Shown: positions 23,550-39,874, counted from the first letter of the stretch. The stretch is DNA of 64,000 nucleotides from Oscheius dolichura (GCA_932521035.1 OW051497.1:4898001-4962000); one strand, 5' to 3'. The notes: generated from the letters alone by a model not told the origin. Numbers and translations: made by a program.

Positions 23550-24600
23550 CTAGTAATTCACACTACTCTCCTTGCATTCTCTTCGGTTGTCCTTCAAATC
23601 ATCTTCGATATTTTTCAATTTAGCAACCAAGGGATGTGCAGAAAGGATCCTCCTACATCTACAAGAAACATTATTAAATAGTAAAGATGCCAACGTACTC
23701 GTGTACTCGGATACAACAAGGTTCAATCCTCTGACATTTTGCCTTGAACCGTTTGGTAGCAGAAAAACAGCGGGAGTCAGACAGAGAAATAGGTTCACGG
23801 CGTTTCTGAAGTACCTAGGCTTATAAACATCATAGGATTACTTACTGATTCAGAATAAGCTAAAATTTTCTTGAGATCCTGAAAACGAAATTTTGGAGAC
23901 GTAAACCGAAAATGCTGACCTCACTTCCTATAATAAGCTGTTCTAGAGAGGCTATCTTGTTCTTGCAGGTGGCCTTCTTTTTCTGGAATGTGCTGGTCTA
24001 CAGAAAAATGTACTATTCTAGCAAACACACCTTTGCCACTTCGACTTTCAGCTTCAATTCCTCTTCCACGCCTTTCACTTTTCCATTTCGGAAACACTCC
24101 CTTAACATCTCATTTCGTCGTCCCTTTAACTTGACCAACTCCTCGAATTTATCAGCTATGGGAGCATAACAGGAATCGTCATCAGACAACTGAAATTGTA
24201 GCATATTCGAGGTCGTGATTTTGTTATTCTCCAAAAGATCAGAAGAACACTCACGCTTCGTCTACCGGAGAGGCCACAGGCAAGTGCCATCTTATCATAA
24301 GCACTGAGACAATCCTCATAAGTCCCACAGGAAATGTTGACCCAGTCGTCATCTTCCTCCGAGTTTGTCCGTTTCCTCTTGCTCTGCAACAAAATAATAC
24401 AAAGTTAGTGGATGGGTGAAAGCTGACACTGGGTTGTCACCTTCTTCCGAATCCGTTGGTTTCTTTTTTTCGAGGAAATCTGACAGCCGCGTAGCGGCTG
24501 CTCCCAAGTTCACGCAGAAATACTCATGAGCCGCGATAATTTCCACTTCAAAATGATCGAAGAGCGTTTGCTTGTGATTGATGGGACCGAGAGGATCGTT
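23550..24600 (-). CDS. Unrecognised charged coiled-coil protein
   Basis: Seven exons join in frame down to TAG at 23550. The readable part starts near IIAAHEYFCVNLGAAATRLS and runs through an acidic/basic stretch (SKRKRTNSEEDDDWVNIS), then helical coiled-coil stretches (FEELVKLKGRRNEMLRECFR, VEEELKLKVEVAKNKIASLE) and ends ECKESSVNY. Introns are 40-65 nt. The 5' end is not settled: the frame stays open upstream through DPLGPINHKQTLFDHFE to about 24611, but no ATG in that frame was found without a further exon. SKRKR could be a nuclear localisation signal. No family recognised; roughly 260 residues or more. Confidence 0.6.
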
Positions 24601-24611
24601 CTCCCGTGAGC

Positions 24612-25161
24612 TGTTTTTTTAAAAGCAACATACCTGACTACTGTTTACGAGATCTCGGAAAATAGTGGCGAGGCATCAACATTATGAGAGGTTCATGGCA
24701 TGTTCCGAGGTGTGCTTTTAATAGAATGAATAATGTTTTTGCACATATGTGTGTATTTTTATTTTTGTTTGCAATAGTTAAGTCAAAGAGCCGTATATGT
24801 AATTGTGCCTTTATTCAAAATCTAGACTTCTGTCTTTCTCCCATTTACCGTCGAAATTGATACACGCTCGCAAGGCGGGAGACCTGTTTTTGCGGGGATA
24901 AGAAAATACGTTAAACTTACGCCTAAAACAGAGAGTTGGCAGAAGGTGCCGAGAACAAAGAGCAGCCGCATTCTAATGAGAAGAAAAGAGACTGAGGTTG
25001 CCGCCCAACAGCTGAGAGCCGCGCCCGGATCTCAGAGCCTGCTCACAGTCAACATGAAGAAACCGATATTATGTGTGACGCAGTCATTTATTTGGTACAT
25101 ACAAGGAACGTGTATTATTATTATTATGTCGTAAATAAATTATGGTCATATTTCATTGTCA
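24612..25161. other. Intergenic
   Basis: AT-rich with no supported gene. It may hold the missing first exon of the coiled-coil gene upstream on the minus strand, and the 3' flank of the Q/Y-rich gene (AATAAA on the minus strand near 25087). Confidence 0.4.
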
Positions 25162-25937
25162 TTAAAATATCCCCACGCTGTCGGGAGGTATGTTGAGGAT
25201 CAGGTCGTCCGTCAACATGGGCACATTGGTCTCGTTGCTAGCTTCAAATCGGTCAACGTCGTCGACGGAGAGCTTGGCAAGAGGGCGACTCCCGGTCATA
25301 TTTCTGGCTAACTCTTCAACAGAATCGATCTCGTGCAACATCCGCCATAGCTGAAATTAGTCCGTTTCAGTCAAACCGTAAGAATTTATTACAGTGCTGC
25401 TCCTTTTCTCTTCTTCGGTGACGACGTACTCCTTCTTATCGGCAACCGGTCTGGGACCCGCCGGTGGACTGGGTAAGGAAGGAGCCGAACTATTGCTTTG
25501 CGGGGAGTAATCAGACGATACGTTGCCTTGAACAGGCCAGTTATAAGGCGTCTGGGGGGTAAGAGCCTTAAAACTGGTAACTCATCCGGCCTTGAGCACA
25601 ATTCGCACCTGTTGCCCATTGTAGGAACAGCTTCCCACTTCAGAGAAACCGTAGTAATAAGCTTCTCGAGGGGAAGGAACTTGCTGCTGACTCCAAGCAC
25701 CGTAATTGCTGCTCGTTGAGACCTGAAGATATCGTCCATGGCCTCCCTACAAATAATTACCTCTCTGCGGTCATAGTAGCTCGGAACTTGCTGCTGTGGG
25801 TAGTACGTTGTCTGGTTGTACTGAGCTTGTGAATAACCCTGTATATCATTCCTCGGTTGATTATAATACGCTTGAGGGTTGTTGGTTTGTGCCACGGGGT
25901 AATTGCCGACATATGGGTTGTAAGAAGAGTAGCTCAT
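25162..25937 (-). CDS. Q/N/Y-rich protein with conserved-looking acidic C-terminus, unknown
   Basis: Four exons join in frame from ATG 25937 (two bases after a CAATTTCAG acceptor, probably trans-spliced) to TAA 25162. The first half is low complexity, rich in Tyr, Gln, Asn and Pro (YSSYNPYVGNYP, QAQYNQTTYYPQQQVPSYYD). The middle is Pro/Ser-rich (SAPSLPSPPAGPRPV). The end is of normal composition and acidic (LHEIDSVEELARN, LSVDDVDRFEASNETNVPM, ILNIPPDSVGIF). No signal peptide or membrane segment. About 210 residues. The composition suits a transcriptional or RNA-binding regulator with a disordered activation-like region, but no domain was recognised. Confidence 0.65.
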
Positions 25938-27838
25938 AACTGAAATTGTTGGCTACTTAGATATTGATGGAATCGGAGCAAGCTCTATAAGATAAAGCAC
26001 ATGATTTGTACAAAATTCGCAGGTTGAAAGCACATAAGAAGGTGCGGAACATTTCGGCGGAATAGTTAGCAAATGGTAAAGGAGGAACGGTTCCAGACTG
26101 GTAAACATAGCAAAGTAAACTGGCGAGACGGCAGCGAACGCAGATTTGACGCAAGTTGAGTTGCGATCTAGTGTGGAGATAACACTCATGATAAGGCTAT
26201 GATTTGATACGCGGCTTTTCTGTAAAGGTAACGGGCCCCGGGTGATAGATATCGCGGCAGGAAGCGCTCTTTTAAACCAATGACTCGAATGAACGTCAAG
26301 TTGCATTAAGTACTTTTGCGGAGTGATCCCTGGGATCGTCAACACCTACGCCCAATTTCTGTGTTTCAAACCTTGAAGAAATTAGGCTGATACGTCTAGA
26401 CGACGGCGTATTTGCCATAAAATTGTAGTCGAAAGCGCGCGGCAGCAGCTAGGGTCAGACCTTCTTTCGAACACTGAGATTTTTGTGGTTTGCATAAGTG
26501 GTGCACATAAGTGGCACCGATTGTTGAGAGGCAGCGTTTTTTCATTGATAATATGGTATGTCAGTGCAACATGAATCACATTTCTCCCGGCTGAAGCAAG
26601 CCTGCAAAATAAACGGCGGAAAGGGTCTGGCATTCCGTCAACTGACACCCGATACTAATCAGCGGAGTTATCAAATTGTTCTTTTAATAAAAAGTAAATA
26701 AATGGACTGTTGGCTGCAACAGGTCTCACCAAAAGGACATAGAAAACTAATATGAAGAATGTTATTCAATTGCGCGAGAGAAAGCTCGCGGGCTACAATT
26801 CGAATGATTATCACGCCCTATGACCTGAAGAATTTCAAGTAAAGACAATTTTCTACGTGAAGATTCTCTTTGCTCACGTGTGATCCATTAGTGGCACCAA
26901 GCTGAAAATAAACTCCGGGGTAAAACAGTTCAAACGTGGCTCACCAATTTAGAAATGGTCGCGTCTAGATCATATCCGGAATTTATTTTGAGACTTTCCA
27001 TCAACTAAACCAGTCGTAAGTTTCGCCGAATGTTGCGATATCAATACCTTTTCGACAGCAGCGCACTCTAGGCCAAGGTTTGACAACTCCTGACAAATTA
27101 CCGCCAGATCAAGGTTCTGGACCATCTCAGCCATCAAAATAATTTATTTGAATGGTTTGGAATAGCTATAAGGAAGTTCCAGGCGTGCCAATTCTATTGA
27201 TTTTCGCCCACCCACAATGAGCGCCCGAACGGTGTCACGTGATTCCTGGATCAGCGAGGAAATACGAAACTCAAGGAAAAGAGAAACTGCTTCCTTCCCT
27301 GCTTGTTTTTACAAAAACTTGACTAAAGGTTGAAAGGGTCAATGAATGCAAGCACCCGTACTGAACGGGCTCCATGTACATAGAAATTCTATGAAAACAT
27401 TACTATGGGCTGAGGGAGCATAATTAATTGAGGAACAACCAAGATCACGTTGGATTAACACTGGCGTAACGGAAACCCGACAAGTGATGTAATATCCCAT
27501 TGGGCAGGAAGCTCTATACACGCAATTAGCATTGAAACATTACTTGAAACTGCGACGGCAGAACTTATCACCGTCCGTGTACGCATGTGTGCCCAATTGA
27601 ACAAGGCGCAGCCACAGCGAGTAATAGGTTCAAACAACTTCAAGGACTTTACGTTGCAAGTAACTGATTATACTGTCAAAACCCCTCTTCGCCGTACTTC
27701 GCAATCTGACCTCGAGACGTAGATCGAAGACTGTGCCGATAGACAATCTCAGAGATTTGGAAGAGCGATATGGCAAAAGATCATAAGATGTCGTTTATAA
27801 ACAAATATTCACAGAATACACACGAAAGACTTGTTCGG
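25938..27838. other. Intergenic, no supported gene
   Basis: About 1.9 kb between the Q/Y-rich gene and the 3' end of the DOMON gene. Short frames on both strands only; none joins at splice sites to a sensible product. Confidence 0.5.
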
Positions 27839-30800
27839 TTAGCATCCCGCTGCTCGGACAGTATTACAACAACCATTGTACGTATCGACTAAAGATGTTC
27901 TCAACTGTTGACAAGCCATCTGAAACAAACTTAAACTAGTCAGCTATCCAAACGGTACCTGTTGCGTAGCGTAGTTGTATTGCTGCTGCGAGCTGACAAA
28001 TATCCTTACATAATAATCACACCAGTAAGGATCCGCCTGGGCACATTGTTGTTGGTCTACAAGCTGCTTCCCAAAGGACAAGGGTAGAACTTACTTTGCC
28101 CGCTTGTTACCGTATTAGAACTGCTTGGATTAAAAAGTACGGGGCTAGCAGTCGAAGAGATAAAGGTGGAACCAGAAGTCTGGGAACTGCGGACCACGCC
28201 GTTATCGTCGTAGAATGTCGAATTATAGGGTTGGAAATTAGAAGAAGTCCTAATAAAAGCGTGGAAAGATTCATTGAGATCAATTATACCTATAGGGGTA
28301 GTACAAAGACGTTTGAGGATCATAGTAGGTATATTCGAAAGGAGTTTGGGCAGAGGTTCCGGGAATGTAATCACGGGCTACGCCGTTCACATAGAAATTG
28401 TTATACTGATTAGGGTCCCGTAGTGTGGTCTCCTTCAGGTTAGAGCCACTTTCATAGAGACCATTGTTGCCGTTTTGGAAGTTGGGATCAAACTGGCGAC
28501 CAACTACAGGAGAAGCGGTGCTCGAGTAAGGATTAGCAGGGTAGAAAAGGTTGTTGTTGTTGAATTGGTTGGGATCTCGCTGGACTCCGAGGGGCTGGCT
28601 TGTTGAGGAGTAGTAGGCAGTGTTGGAACTGACATAGTAGTTCCCAGGAGCCGGGGTAGACGATCCTAAATATATTTGAGGTTAGCCAAACACAGTTGTG
28701 CGAGTGTAGGGATAACGGCGTGACTTATACCTCCGTAGTTGTAGCCGTAAATGTTGTTTGTGTATGTCTGTCCAGCAGTCGGATTCGGATTATTGGAGAA
28801 ATCCCTTTGAATCTGCTGATAGTTTTGCTGGTTTTGTTGATCGTTGTTCAAAAGGGGAGCATTTCCATTCAAGTTCATTCCGTAGTTCGACGATCCAACC
28901 ACTAAACTCCGTTTCCTTGCCTTTACCCTTGCCACTTACCTCCAGCCGTCTGCTGGTCGTAGGCCGTCACTTCCTGGGCGTAGCTCCTCGAATACTCGTC
29001 GGCCAGGGGTCCGCTCAAGTACTTGTAGTTGGGATTGACGACAATGGGTGCGGTCGTGGAGGCACTGGCATCCAGTGAGTTACTGTAGTCATATCCGTAG
29101 ATGTTGTTAGTTGGCTGGTATCCGGGCGTTTGTCTAAGAAAGGCATGTGATTAACAGAAAAGAAGCATGGTTTAAAAGCTACTTAATCGTGCATTTGTTA
29201 TTATTTTGTGCTCCGAAAGAATTTCTAATAAAACTTTTATTTACAATGCACGTTGAAAACTCTCAAGATTTTTAGAACAACCTCTTGGCTCGGATGGATC
29301 TGCGCTTTCTTCCGTAATACGAGGACTGGGCAGAGGATTGGTTTTGGTTGTACATGGGTTGTTGTTGTTGGTATTGGTTGGGCTTAAACACGGATTAAGC
29401 ACGTCACTGCACAGGAGTTACCTGATTTCCCTGCTGAGAGTAGTAGCCATTGTACTGTTGCTGCGAGGATGGGTTGTTATACATCATTCCGGGTTGTATC
29501 TGTTGTTGCTGGTAAGGGTTATTCAATGGCTGATTGGGGTAGGATCCAGAACCAGTATTGTAATAAGAGTTGCCCCTTTGGCTAGAAGGATCGCGTTGAA
29601 GATTTTGCATATTATTTTGCATGTCTAAATTGACAGCAATTTAGGAATAAACTTGATGACCTACTATTCTGCTGACCGTTGGCAGTTCCCCAGGTGGGAT
29701 CCATGGTAGTGGTGTAGACGAAAGGAGCGCCAGTGTAAGGTTGGCTTTGGGGAGGGCTAGCCATGTTCGGCCTAGAATTGCATATACTGATATTCTGCAT
29801 AAACTGACTGGTATCCATAGTTCTGTCCCTGCTGCCCTTGTTGTCCTTGCTGTCCGGGCATCATCTGGGGTCCAACACCCATCATTGGGTACTGAGATCC
29901 CATGGGCTGAAACTGGGGGCCCATCTGCTGGTTTTGGGGACCCATTGGTTGATACATCGGTCCGCTGGGATTGTTCATCTGGTTATTGTTGTTGTTCATG
30001 TTCTGATTGTTGCCCATGTTGTTATTTTGCTGGAAAGATGAAGTAACATATGAGGGATCCATCTAACCATTTGATTGCTGTTGGGATACATCGTGGTTAT
30101 CTGGTTACCATTTCCTCTACAGGCGGTGTCAATGTTGCAGATCTGCTTCTGTTGAGGTTTGCTCTGGTGCTTGCTGTATTGCCCATTGTTGTAACCTCCT
30201 GGAGACGTGATGAACTAAAATCTTATCATATTTCACAGCAACTGCTCCAAAGTTTGTTGACTTAGAACTATTTGCCACGGTAGTATTGACTTTGCTTTTC
30301 TCTGTGTACAAGTGCGGGGTTCGCGCAATTTTTTATGGCGAGCTTATAAAGTAAGTAAACTCACATCCCAGGTGTTGCAGTTGCCGGTGAGGGACTTGTG
30401 GTTGTTGCTAGTCAAAGACAGCTGGCGAGAGAATTGTGCGTTCAGGTTTCGGTTACTGTAAATAGGGGATACTGACGTGCTCGGCACTCGGCTTACTTGT
30501 AGCTAGAACTCTGAGTCGTGATCGAGCGATCGTTGAGAAGATTCGGAGGATTGTAACCCAGCATGTGAGCGCCAGTCTAGGATGGGAAAGAGTGAAAGAA
30601 GATGCAGATAACTTACAACTTGCACTTGGGATCCCGAAACGGAAACTAGGATGGCGTCAATGCCTGCTGCCTAAAAAATAAGCTCATAGGAGGAAGCGGG
30701 AGGACTCACCATGCTGTCTCCAAATCCAACTCCAGTGTAGGAGTTAGTAGGGAAGTTGGGATAGCTGAGATTGAAATACACCTGTCCATTGTTTGTCGTC

Positions 30801-30935
30801 CAAGAGAGGGAATAGCCACTGGGATCAGTAAAAGAACATTGAGATGATTGCCCAAAGGCTACTGCCAATACTAAAAACACAGTTCGCGGATTAAGGGAAA
30901 TTAATCTTACAGGCTGCCAAGCACAAGACAAGCAT
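27839..30935 (-). CDS. Secreted DOMON-domain protein with long Q/N/M/Y-rich tail and Cys-rich C-terminus
   Basis: Start at 30935 (MLVLCLAALLAVAFGQ, signal peptide); a chain of small exons joins in frame to TAA 27839. The DOMON domain comes first: YSLSWTTNNGQVYFNLSY, SYTGVGFGDSM, AGIDAILVSVSGSQVQ, RNLNAQFSRQL, ICNIDTACRG. DOMON domains bind haem or sugars and occur in secreted nematode proteins. Next is a long low-complexity part with asparagine, methionine and glutamine runs (GPMYQPMGPQNQQMGP, GQQGQQGQQGQ). About two thirds of the way along, near 29285-29316, is GRKRRSIRAKR, a furin-like site. The second half continues Asn/Tyr/Ser-rich, ending in a Cys-rich piece (QQQCAQADPYWCDYY, CCNTVRAAGC). 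Joining the halves needs a 148-nt intron (29134-29281); without it the first product stops at 29272 and a TTTATT (minus-strand AATAAA) lies nearby, so two genes remain possible. Confidence 0.75.
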
Positions 30936-30970
30936 GTTGAGTGTCGTGGCAGAAAGGCGGTGCGCGAGCA

Positions 30971-30978
30971 TTTATATA
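30971..30978 (-). promoter_or_regulatory. TATA box of the DOMON gene
   Basis: TATATAAA-like sequence on the minus strand about 40 nt before the DOMON start codon, which would leave a 5' leader near 10 nt. A strict TATA box suggests strong or regulated expression from an ordinary promoter without trans-splicing. Confidence 0.55.
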
Positions 30979-31526
30979 CGGCGACCCCTGAACTCGGCCG
31001 GTTGGCTGTTTGTGAGGGAGACTGTGTACCTTTGGATAACACTTACAACCTCCAACTGCGACAAGTGTTGAATGAGCAGATCAAAATGTCGTGAACTGTG
31101 AAGCTTCTTCCCTGAGGCGTCTTTCTTTTCTTTCGAATCTTGAAGAGTTTCCTTCTCTTCAATCCGAAGACTCTCCACCAACTTCAACAAATAATGCCTT
31201 TTCAAACAGCAGAAATACCGGCTGATTAATAACTGTCTACAAGAAAAGTCTGAAATCACTGGACAGTTAAAAGAAAAACCTATGTTGCCACCACGTACCA
31301 GCCACTTGAAAGCCAGATTTCTTGTCTGCACACAAAATCTACAGAAAGATGATACAATGCCGCAGGACAAAACGTGGCGGAGGCTCTCACGTAAAAATTC
31401 CGAGGATACTCCCACGTTTGGGTGTGTTTGATTACCTAGATGACTCAAGCTGTTTGCAGAGATGAACTTCCAATCGTCATCTTTGGGTACACAGATCCTT
31501 GAGAAATATTTGTGTTCAGGGTCCAT
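30972..31526 (-). CDS. Possible small orphan gene upstream of DOMON gene
   Basis: Open from an ATG at 31526 (MDPEHKYFSRICVPKDDDW). With two introns removed (about 105 and 49 nt) the frame gives a helical, lysine-rich protein: RQLLISRYFCCLKRHYLLK, then EEKETLQDSKEKKDASGKK and FDLLIQHLSQLEV. Without splicing the frame also stays open to 30972, overlapping the TATA box of the next gene. No family recognised. Confidence 0.35.
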   Translation of the reverse strand: MDPEHKYFSRICVPKDDDWKFISANSLSHLGNQTHPNVGVSSEFLRESLRHVLSCGIVSSFCRFCVQTRNLAFKWLVRGGNIGFSFNCPVISDFSCRQLLISRYFCCLKRHYLLKLVESLRIEEKETLQDSKEKKDASGKKLHSSRHFDLLIQHLSQLEVVSVIQRYTVSLTNSQPAEFRGRRI

Positions 31527-31556
31527 GCAGGTTTCAATCTACTTCTCTCACGAAAG

Positions 31557-31577
31557 CCCCCCCCCCCCCCCCCCCCC
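31557..31577 (+). repeat. Poly(C) tract, 21 C
   Basis: An uninterrupted run of 21 C on the plus strand between the orphan gene and the chemoreceptor 3' end. Such a tract is prone to slippage and to sequencing or assembly error. Confidence 0.9.
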
Positions 31578-31744
31578 TACTTAGGATCAAATAACTATGA
31601 TAGGGTACTGTTATGACTCTTTTCACAATAAAGTGGCCGGCATTCCAGAAAGCCAAACAATGAAGAAAGTGTTTATTATTTACATCTTTGGTACAGAAGA
31701 TCATTTTGAGAAAATATTTGACAAGTTACAAAGCGAGGCTTTGG

Positions 31745-32910
31745 TTACTCCATTTCTTTTGAGGGGAAGGCTGACACGTCAAAAATTTGGGCGTTACTCA
31801 ACACAGTTTGAGGTTTCCTGTGGTAGCCAAATAGTTGAGCAGTCGTTTGTCTTATAATGGGGTTCATGACTATCATGATGACCGGATAAAGGGTTATATT
31901 CAACAAGAGTGTGTACTCCAATAAGAGAGACACCACAAAGACGCCCCACTCTTCAGACAAGTCCGGTAAAAAAGTGAACAAGACCGTTTCCAGCTCGAAG
32001 GCACAACAGATGAGCAAAGCCTAGGTAGTCTGTAGAGAGAAAAGAACGAGCTAGACTTACTTGTATCAGAATATTTATCTCAGCCGAATGAGAAGACAGT
32101 GCCCCCTTTTTGTTTCTCACGTATAGAATCACGCAAATGTAGAATATCATCATCAATGCGGGTACTATAAAGTCACATCAAAAAATCTTCGCAATATTCT
32201 CACCGATATAGCCAAGTTTTGTCGTAATGTCCATGAATACAATTTGAAATTCGTTCACCTTTGGATCAGGACAGTTATAAGTAAAATAGAAATAATCATG
32301 TCTGAAGACTTTGGGACAGTCAATTACGGTGGTTACAATAGTCCACGTCAACCCCAGAAGCCAGGGAATCAGGCTACAACTCGACAAAATTAAATGCTAG
32401 TCCTTTTTAAACGTACCACACAACATAGAATCGTTTTCCTTCGAACAGGAGCCAGTGCAGTTTATAACTGAAAGTAGCAGCAAACCGGTTAATTGAGATT
32501 AGAAAGGAGATCCAGAAAATAGTCAGGAAAAACAGCGTATCAAAACTGAAAAGAGTGTGTTGTGAATAATTGACTTATCACCTCGAGAGTGTTATCATAA
32601 CGGCCCCTTCTCCATAAATAGGCCTTCCGGCAAATGTTATTGGAATGGCCACCACAAATTGACAAATAAGCAAGGCGCCCATCGAAGCTATTAAGATGTT
32701 GGCCATCAACACATAAAACGGGTAGGTGAGGAAAAACTGAAGTATTTTGATGAAGAAAACATACGGACTTACTTTTCTATGTTTGTACATTGCGTAAGCC
32801 ACCAGTACATTGCAGACCAAAGCGAATGAGGCGAATACTAGGTAGGATATCCCGGCTCCTAGTCGTTTTCCAAGATCTGGCTGGTAATCGGTATGATTGT
32901 AGCCTCCCAT
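31745..32910 (-). CDS. Seven-transmembrane chemoreceptor, Srx-like
   Basis: Several exons with 36-45 nt introns join in frame from ATG 32910 (two bases after a TTTCAG, likely trans-spliced) to a stop at 31745. Seven hydrophobic stretches follow each other: ISYLVFASFALVCNVLVAYA, then FFLTYPFYVLMANILIA, LLICQFVVAIPI, LFFLTIFWISFLISINRFAA, LIPWLLGLTWTIVTTVI, PALMMIFYICVILYV and a last pair ending ITLYPVIMIVMNPII. The TM3 end has INRFAA in place of DRY, as in nematode Srx/Srg-superfamily receptors. About 300 residues. It is expected in the membrane of a chemosensory neuron; the ligand is unknown. The family call (Srx rather than a neighbouring family) is tentative. Confidence 0.75.
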
Positions 32911-33857
32911 TTCTGAAACGAAATATTTTTACTGGACGAGACGTCGACAATAATGCTACTCCAAGGGAATTTTCACAAGTTGTTTTGGGTATCAATCAAA
33001 TTCGATCAACCGACATCAGACCGACAGTTTGTGACGTTGAAATACGACAAAAGGTATTCCCCCAAGTTTTGGAGGCCCACAGAATGTTCGGACAACTTGT
33101 GCATAGTTCCATAATCGATTGATTTATTGGATTTAAATGAACCAGGAAAAAAAGATTAAAAGTGACAGTGATAAAATCAGGCGGTAGTGCTTCTAAATGG
33201 TTTGAACTAGTTGTACACAGGCGGTGGACAACCAGAGATAAGGGCCGACCGCGAAATTGGGTCCACTGCTGTCCATTATTTCAGATCTTCTCAGTACTGT
33301 ATGTCCTTTCGCAGCTGGAAACAAATTCCATTCGAAAACACTAAATAATCGATTACGTACTGATCCCACAACTAGTGCTCAGACTTTTTTTTTCAGACAA
33401 CCAAATAAGCACCCGTTCGCATTAGAACAGACTTCTTGTTGACCTCGAGTTGTTCTGTTGTTCCCTTATTTCCTTCTTGTTGATGATTGCACAACGACGT
33501 GCATACGGAATGGCAATAGACATCAGCAAGCGCAGCATAAGAGACCACCCTCGCTTCCGTATTAATTATAAGGAACGCGGTTTTCGCTTTCGATCAGCTC
33601 GTCTGTCTAGGACAGTTAACTGGTCTTCGCGTTGTTGACCGCTATACTCTGACCGATAAGAAGATGCAATCGATGATGGACCGAGCGCAAGGAGATCCTG
33701 GCGACCGTTCCTTTCTTATGCCCCTACCACGTCAAGTTTTTTTATCTGTATTTCGCTCCGCCTTATTATCATTAGATCTCAAACTCCTCCTCCAGTCAAT
33801 ATTCTTCGCCCCTCTATCCGGCCAATTTCCTTTTTCAGTAAAATACTTATTACTGAA
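32911..33857. other. Divergent intergenic region
   Basis: Shared upstream region between the chemoreceptor (-) and C1-THF synthase (+). A CTTTTTCAG at about 33828-33838, some 20 bases before the synthase ATG, looks like its trans-splice acceptor. No gene supported. Confidence 0.5.
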
Positions 33858-37855
<3,998 letters not shown>

Positions 37856-37913
37856 GTACTTTTGTACTTGTGGAAATGTTATCTATTGTACAATGGTAGG
37901 GTATCTATGAATT

Positions 37914-39874
37914 CTATCTTCTTTTGAGATACACTGTGACGGACTCGGGGTTGACAGTGGTTGATCCTATCAGGGTCAGGTTCCTCTGCAAGATAATCTT
38001 CAAGTCCCTCAAAAAAACGGCAAACCTCGGTTTTTGGTCCACTGGAAATAGTAAAACGACGAAGAATGTGAATAAGAGCTAATTTAGCCTCCATGTAGGC
38101 CAACCTTTGTCCGATACAAACCCTCGGCCCGGCTCCGAATGGTATCCAAGCCATCGGATGCCGTTGATCATCCTTGAGCCATCTGAAAGCTATCAATGGT
38201 AGCTGCAGAAAGACAAACCTTTCGGGACAGAAGTCTTCAGCGTCCGCTCCCCACAAAGTCTTATCAACATGAATGGACCACGCGTCGGCCCAAATACAAT
38301 CTCCTTTCTCGATGTGGTAATCTCCGAGGGTGATATCTTTCATACACACTCTCGAATTAGCTCTGAATTTGGGAGTAATTATCAGGTTCTTTTAAAACTA
38401 CAATGTGGCCAGTGGAAACAATCGAAGAGCTTCTTTAATACAGCCTTCCATGTATTTTAACTTTCCAAGGGTCTCAAAGGGGACGCTCTAAACAGAAACT
38501 GTAGCCCTCTCGCGGTATATCCTACTTCGCTTGAGAGGCAATGAGCGTCTACTTCATCCTGCAACTTCTTTTGTTTCTCTGGATGGGTAGCCAGCAGCCA
38601 AGATGTATAGGCAAGAGCATTCGCTGTAGTATCGAATCCTGCGACAAGGAAAACCATGCACTGAGCTATGATTTCGTCTTTGGTTAAATTACGGTTGATC
38701 TAAAGCTAGCACCGTTTAATCGGAGAGTAATTTAACAACCTTTGCATTGCCCCTAGTATATTCCGAAGTGTCATCGAAGACATCATCACAGTGAGCGCTA
38801 AGAAACAAGTCAATGAAGTCTTGCGGCTCCCCTGGCTCAATACCTTCTCGGGCATCTTTATCCTAAAAAGGGTATACCTTGAAACTGACAGCTCGTACCC
38901 GTTGTTCCATTCGTCGATCTACTTCCTTGCCAATTGCTTCAAATAAAGGCCCAGCTGGTGATTTCTGTAGCTGTATAAGACCGACAATGACCTCTCTTAT
39001 AAACTGTCGAATAAAGGGCACACCGGCCATCAAATAATAGATTGGATTGTCAAGGTTCCGCTTGAAAATCTTAAACGAAGCCTGACTGAAAGTTAAAAGG
39101 GTGTACCATTTGACACCATGCAGTCATGGGATTATTAAAGAGGGCGGATCCCTTCTGGCCCATGGCTATCCTTGAGATGGTGTCCATTGTGTATTCCTCG
39201 AAATAGGGGTGGATATTGATAGCGTCGTCATCTGACAGTTTTTCGAACAGCTTCATCATCTCGAACATTGTGTCTTCTACAGTATTCGCAATCTGATAAC
39301 TCAGAGTAAGTACCCCTGTTTAAGAGATATTACCTTTTTCAAATTATTGTTCGTAAAAGTTGGAGAACAAATAGTTCGAAGTCGTTTCCACCTGAACCCT
39401 TGGGCTTCCACTACTGTAATCTTGGGGTCATTTTCGGGATGCCCACTCATGAAATCATTCTAAACCACCAAAATTGTTTAAAGATGTAAGTGCGACTTGC
39501 TTTGCGTCCATAAAAATATTCGAATTTTTTAACAAAGATATCCTGTAGCATGTCAACATCGCTAATAACCCAAACCTTCCGGACCCCTTCACTCATTCCA
39601 TAAACTTTGCCATATTTCTGTAATGGACACTACTTGAGACCGATTGTTGTATCCTCACTTTAGTCCATTCTCGCATTACCAAAACATTTGGGTTTCTGTA
39701 GTCTGCTAGCTCTTTGAAATTCCCAGAAAACAACTTTGGTGGAGGACCTGGAACCTTCTTTCTTTTCCAGTAGTCGCGGTGGTGAACGTAATATCTGAGA
39801 GAATGAGTTGATATTAAATACACTTACTTGTATATAAAAACCGCTGCAAGGAAGAGCACCGGGAGAAGAAACAT
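37914..39874 (-). CDS. Cytochrome P450, CYP3-clan, copy 1
   Basis: Starts at 39874 with an N-terminal membrane anchor ([16 protein letters not shown]) and proline hinge (VPGPPPKLF); ends [11 protein letters not shown] at 37914. The I-helix oxygen motif [15 protein letters not shown], the ExxR region (KEALR), and the haem loop [15 protein letters not shown] with its axial cysteine are all present. Short introns (30-45 nt) interrupt it. The look is that of nematode CYP13/CYP25-type enzymes, ER-membrane monooxygenases that oxidise xenobiotics or lipids with NADPH-P450 reductase. First of three head-to-tail copies; the stop is only 59 bp from the convergent C1-THF synthase stop. Confidence 0.9.

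Noticed and set aside
29237-29274. Stop codon and minus-strand AATAAA suggesting that the DOMON gene ends here
   Set aside because: A 148-nt intron with GT/AG ends joins the frame exactly to the next open exon, which has no start codon of its own. Kept as an alternative, not the main model.
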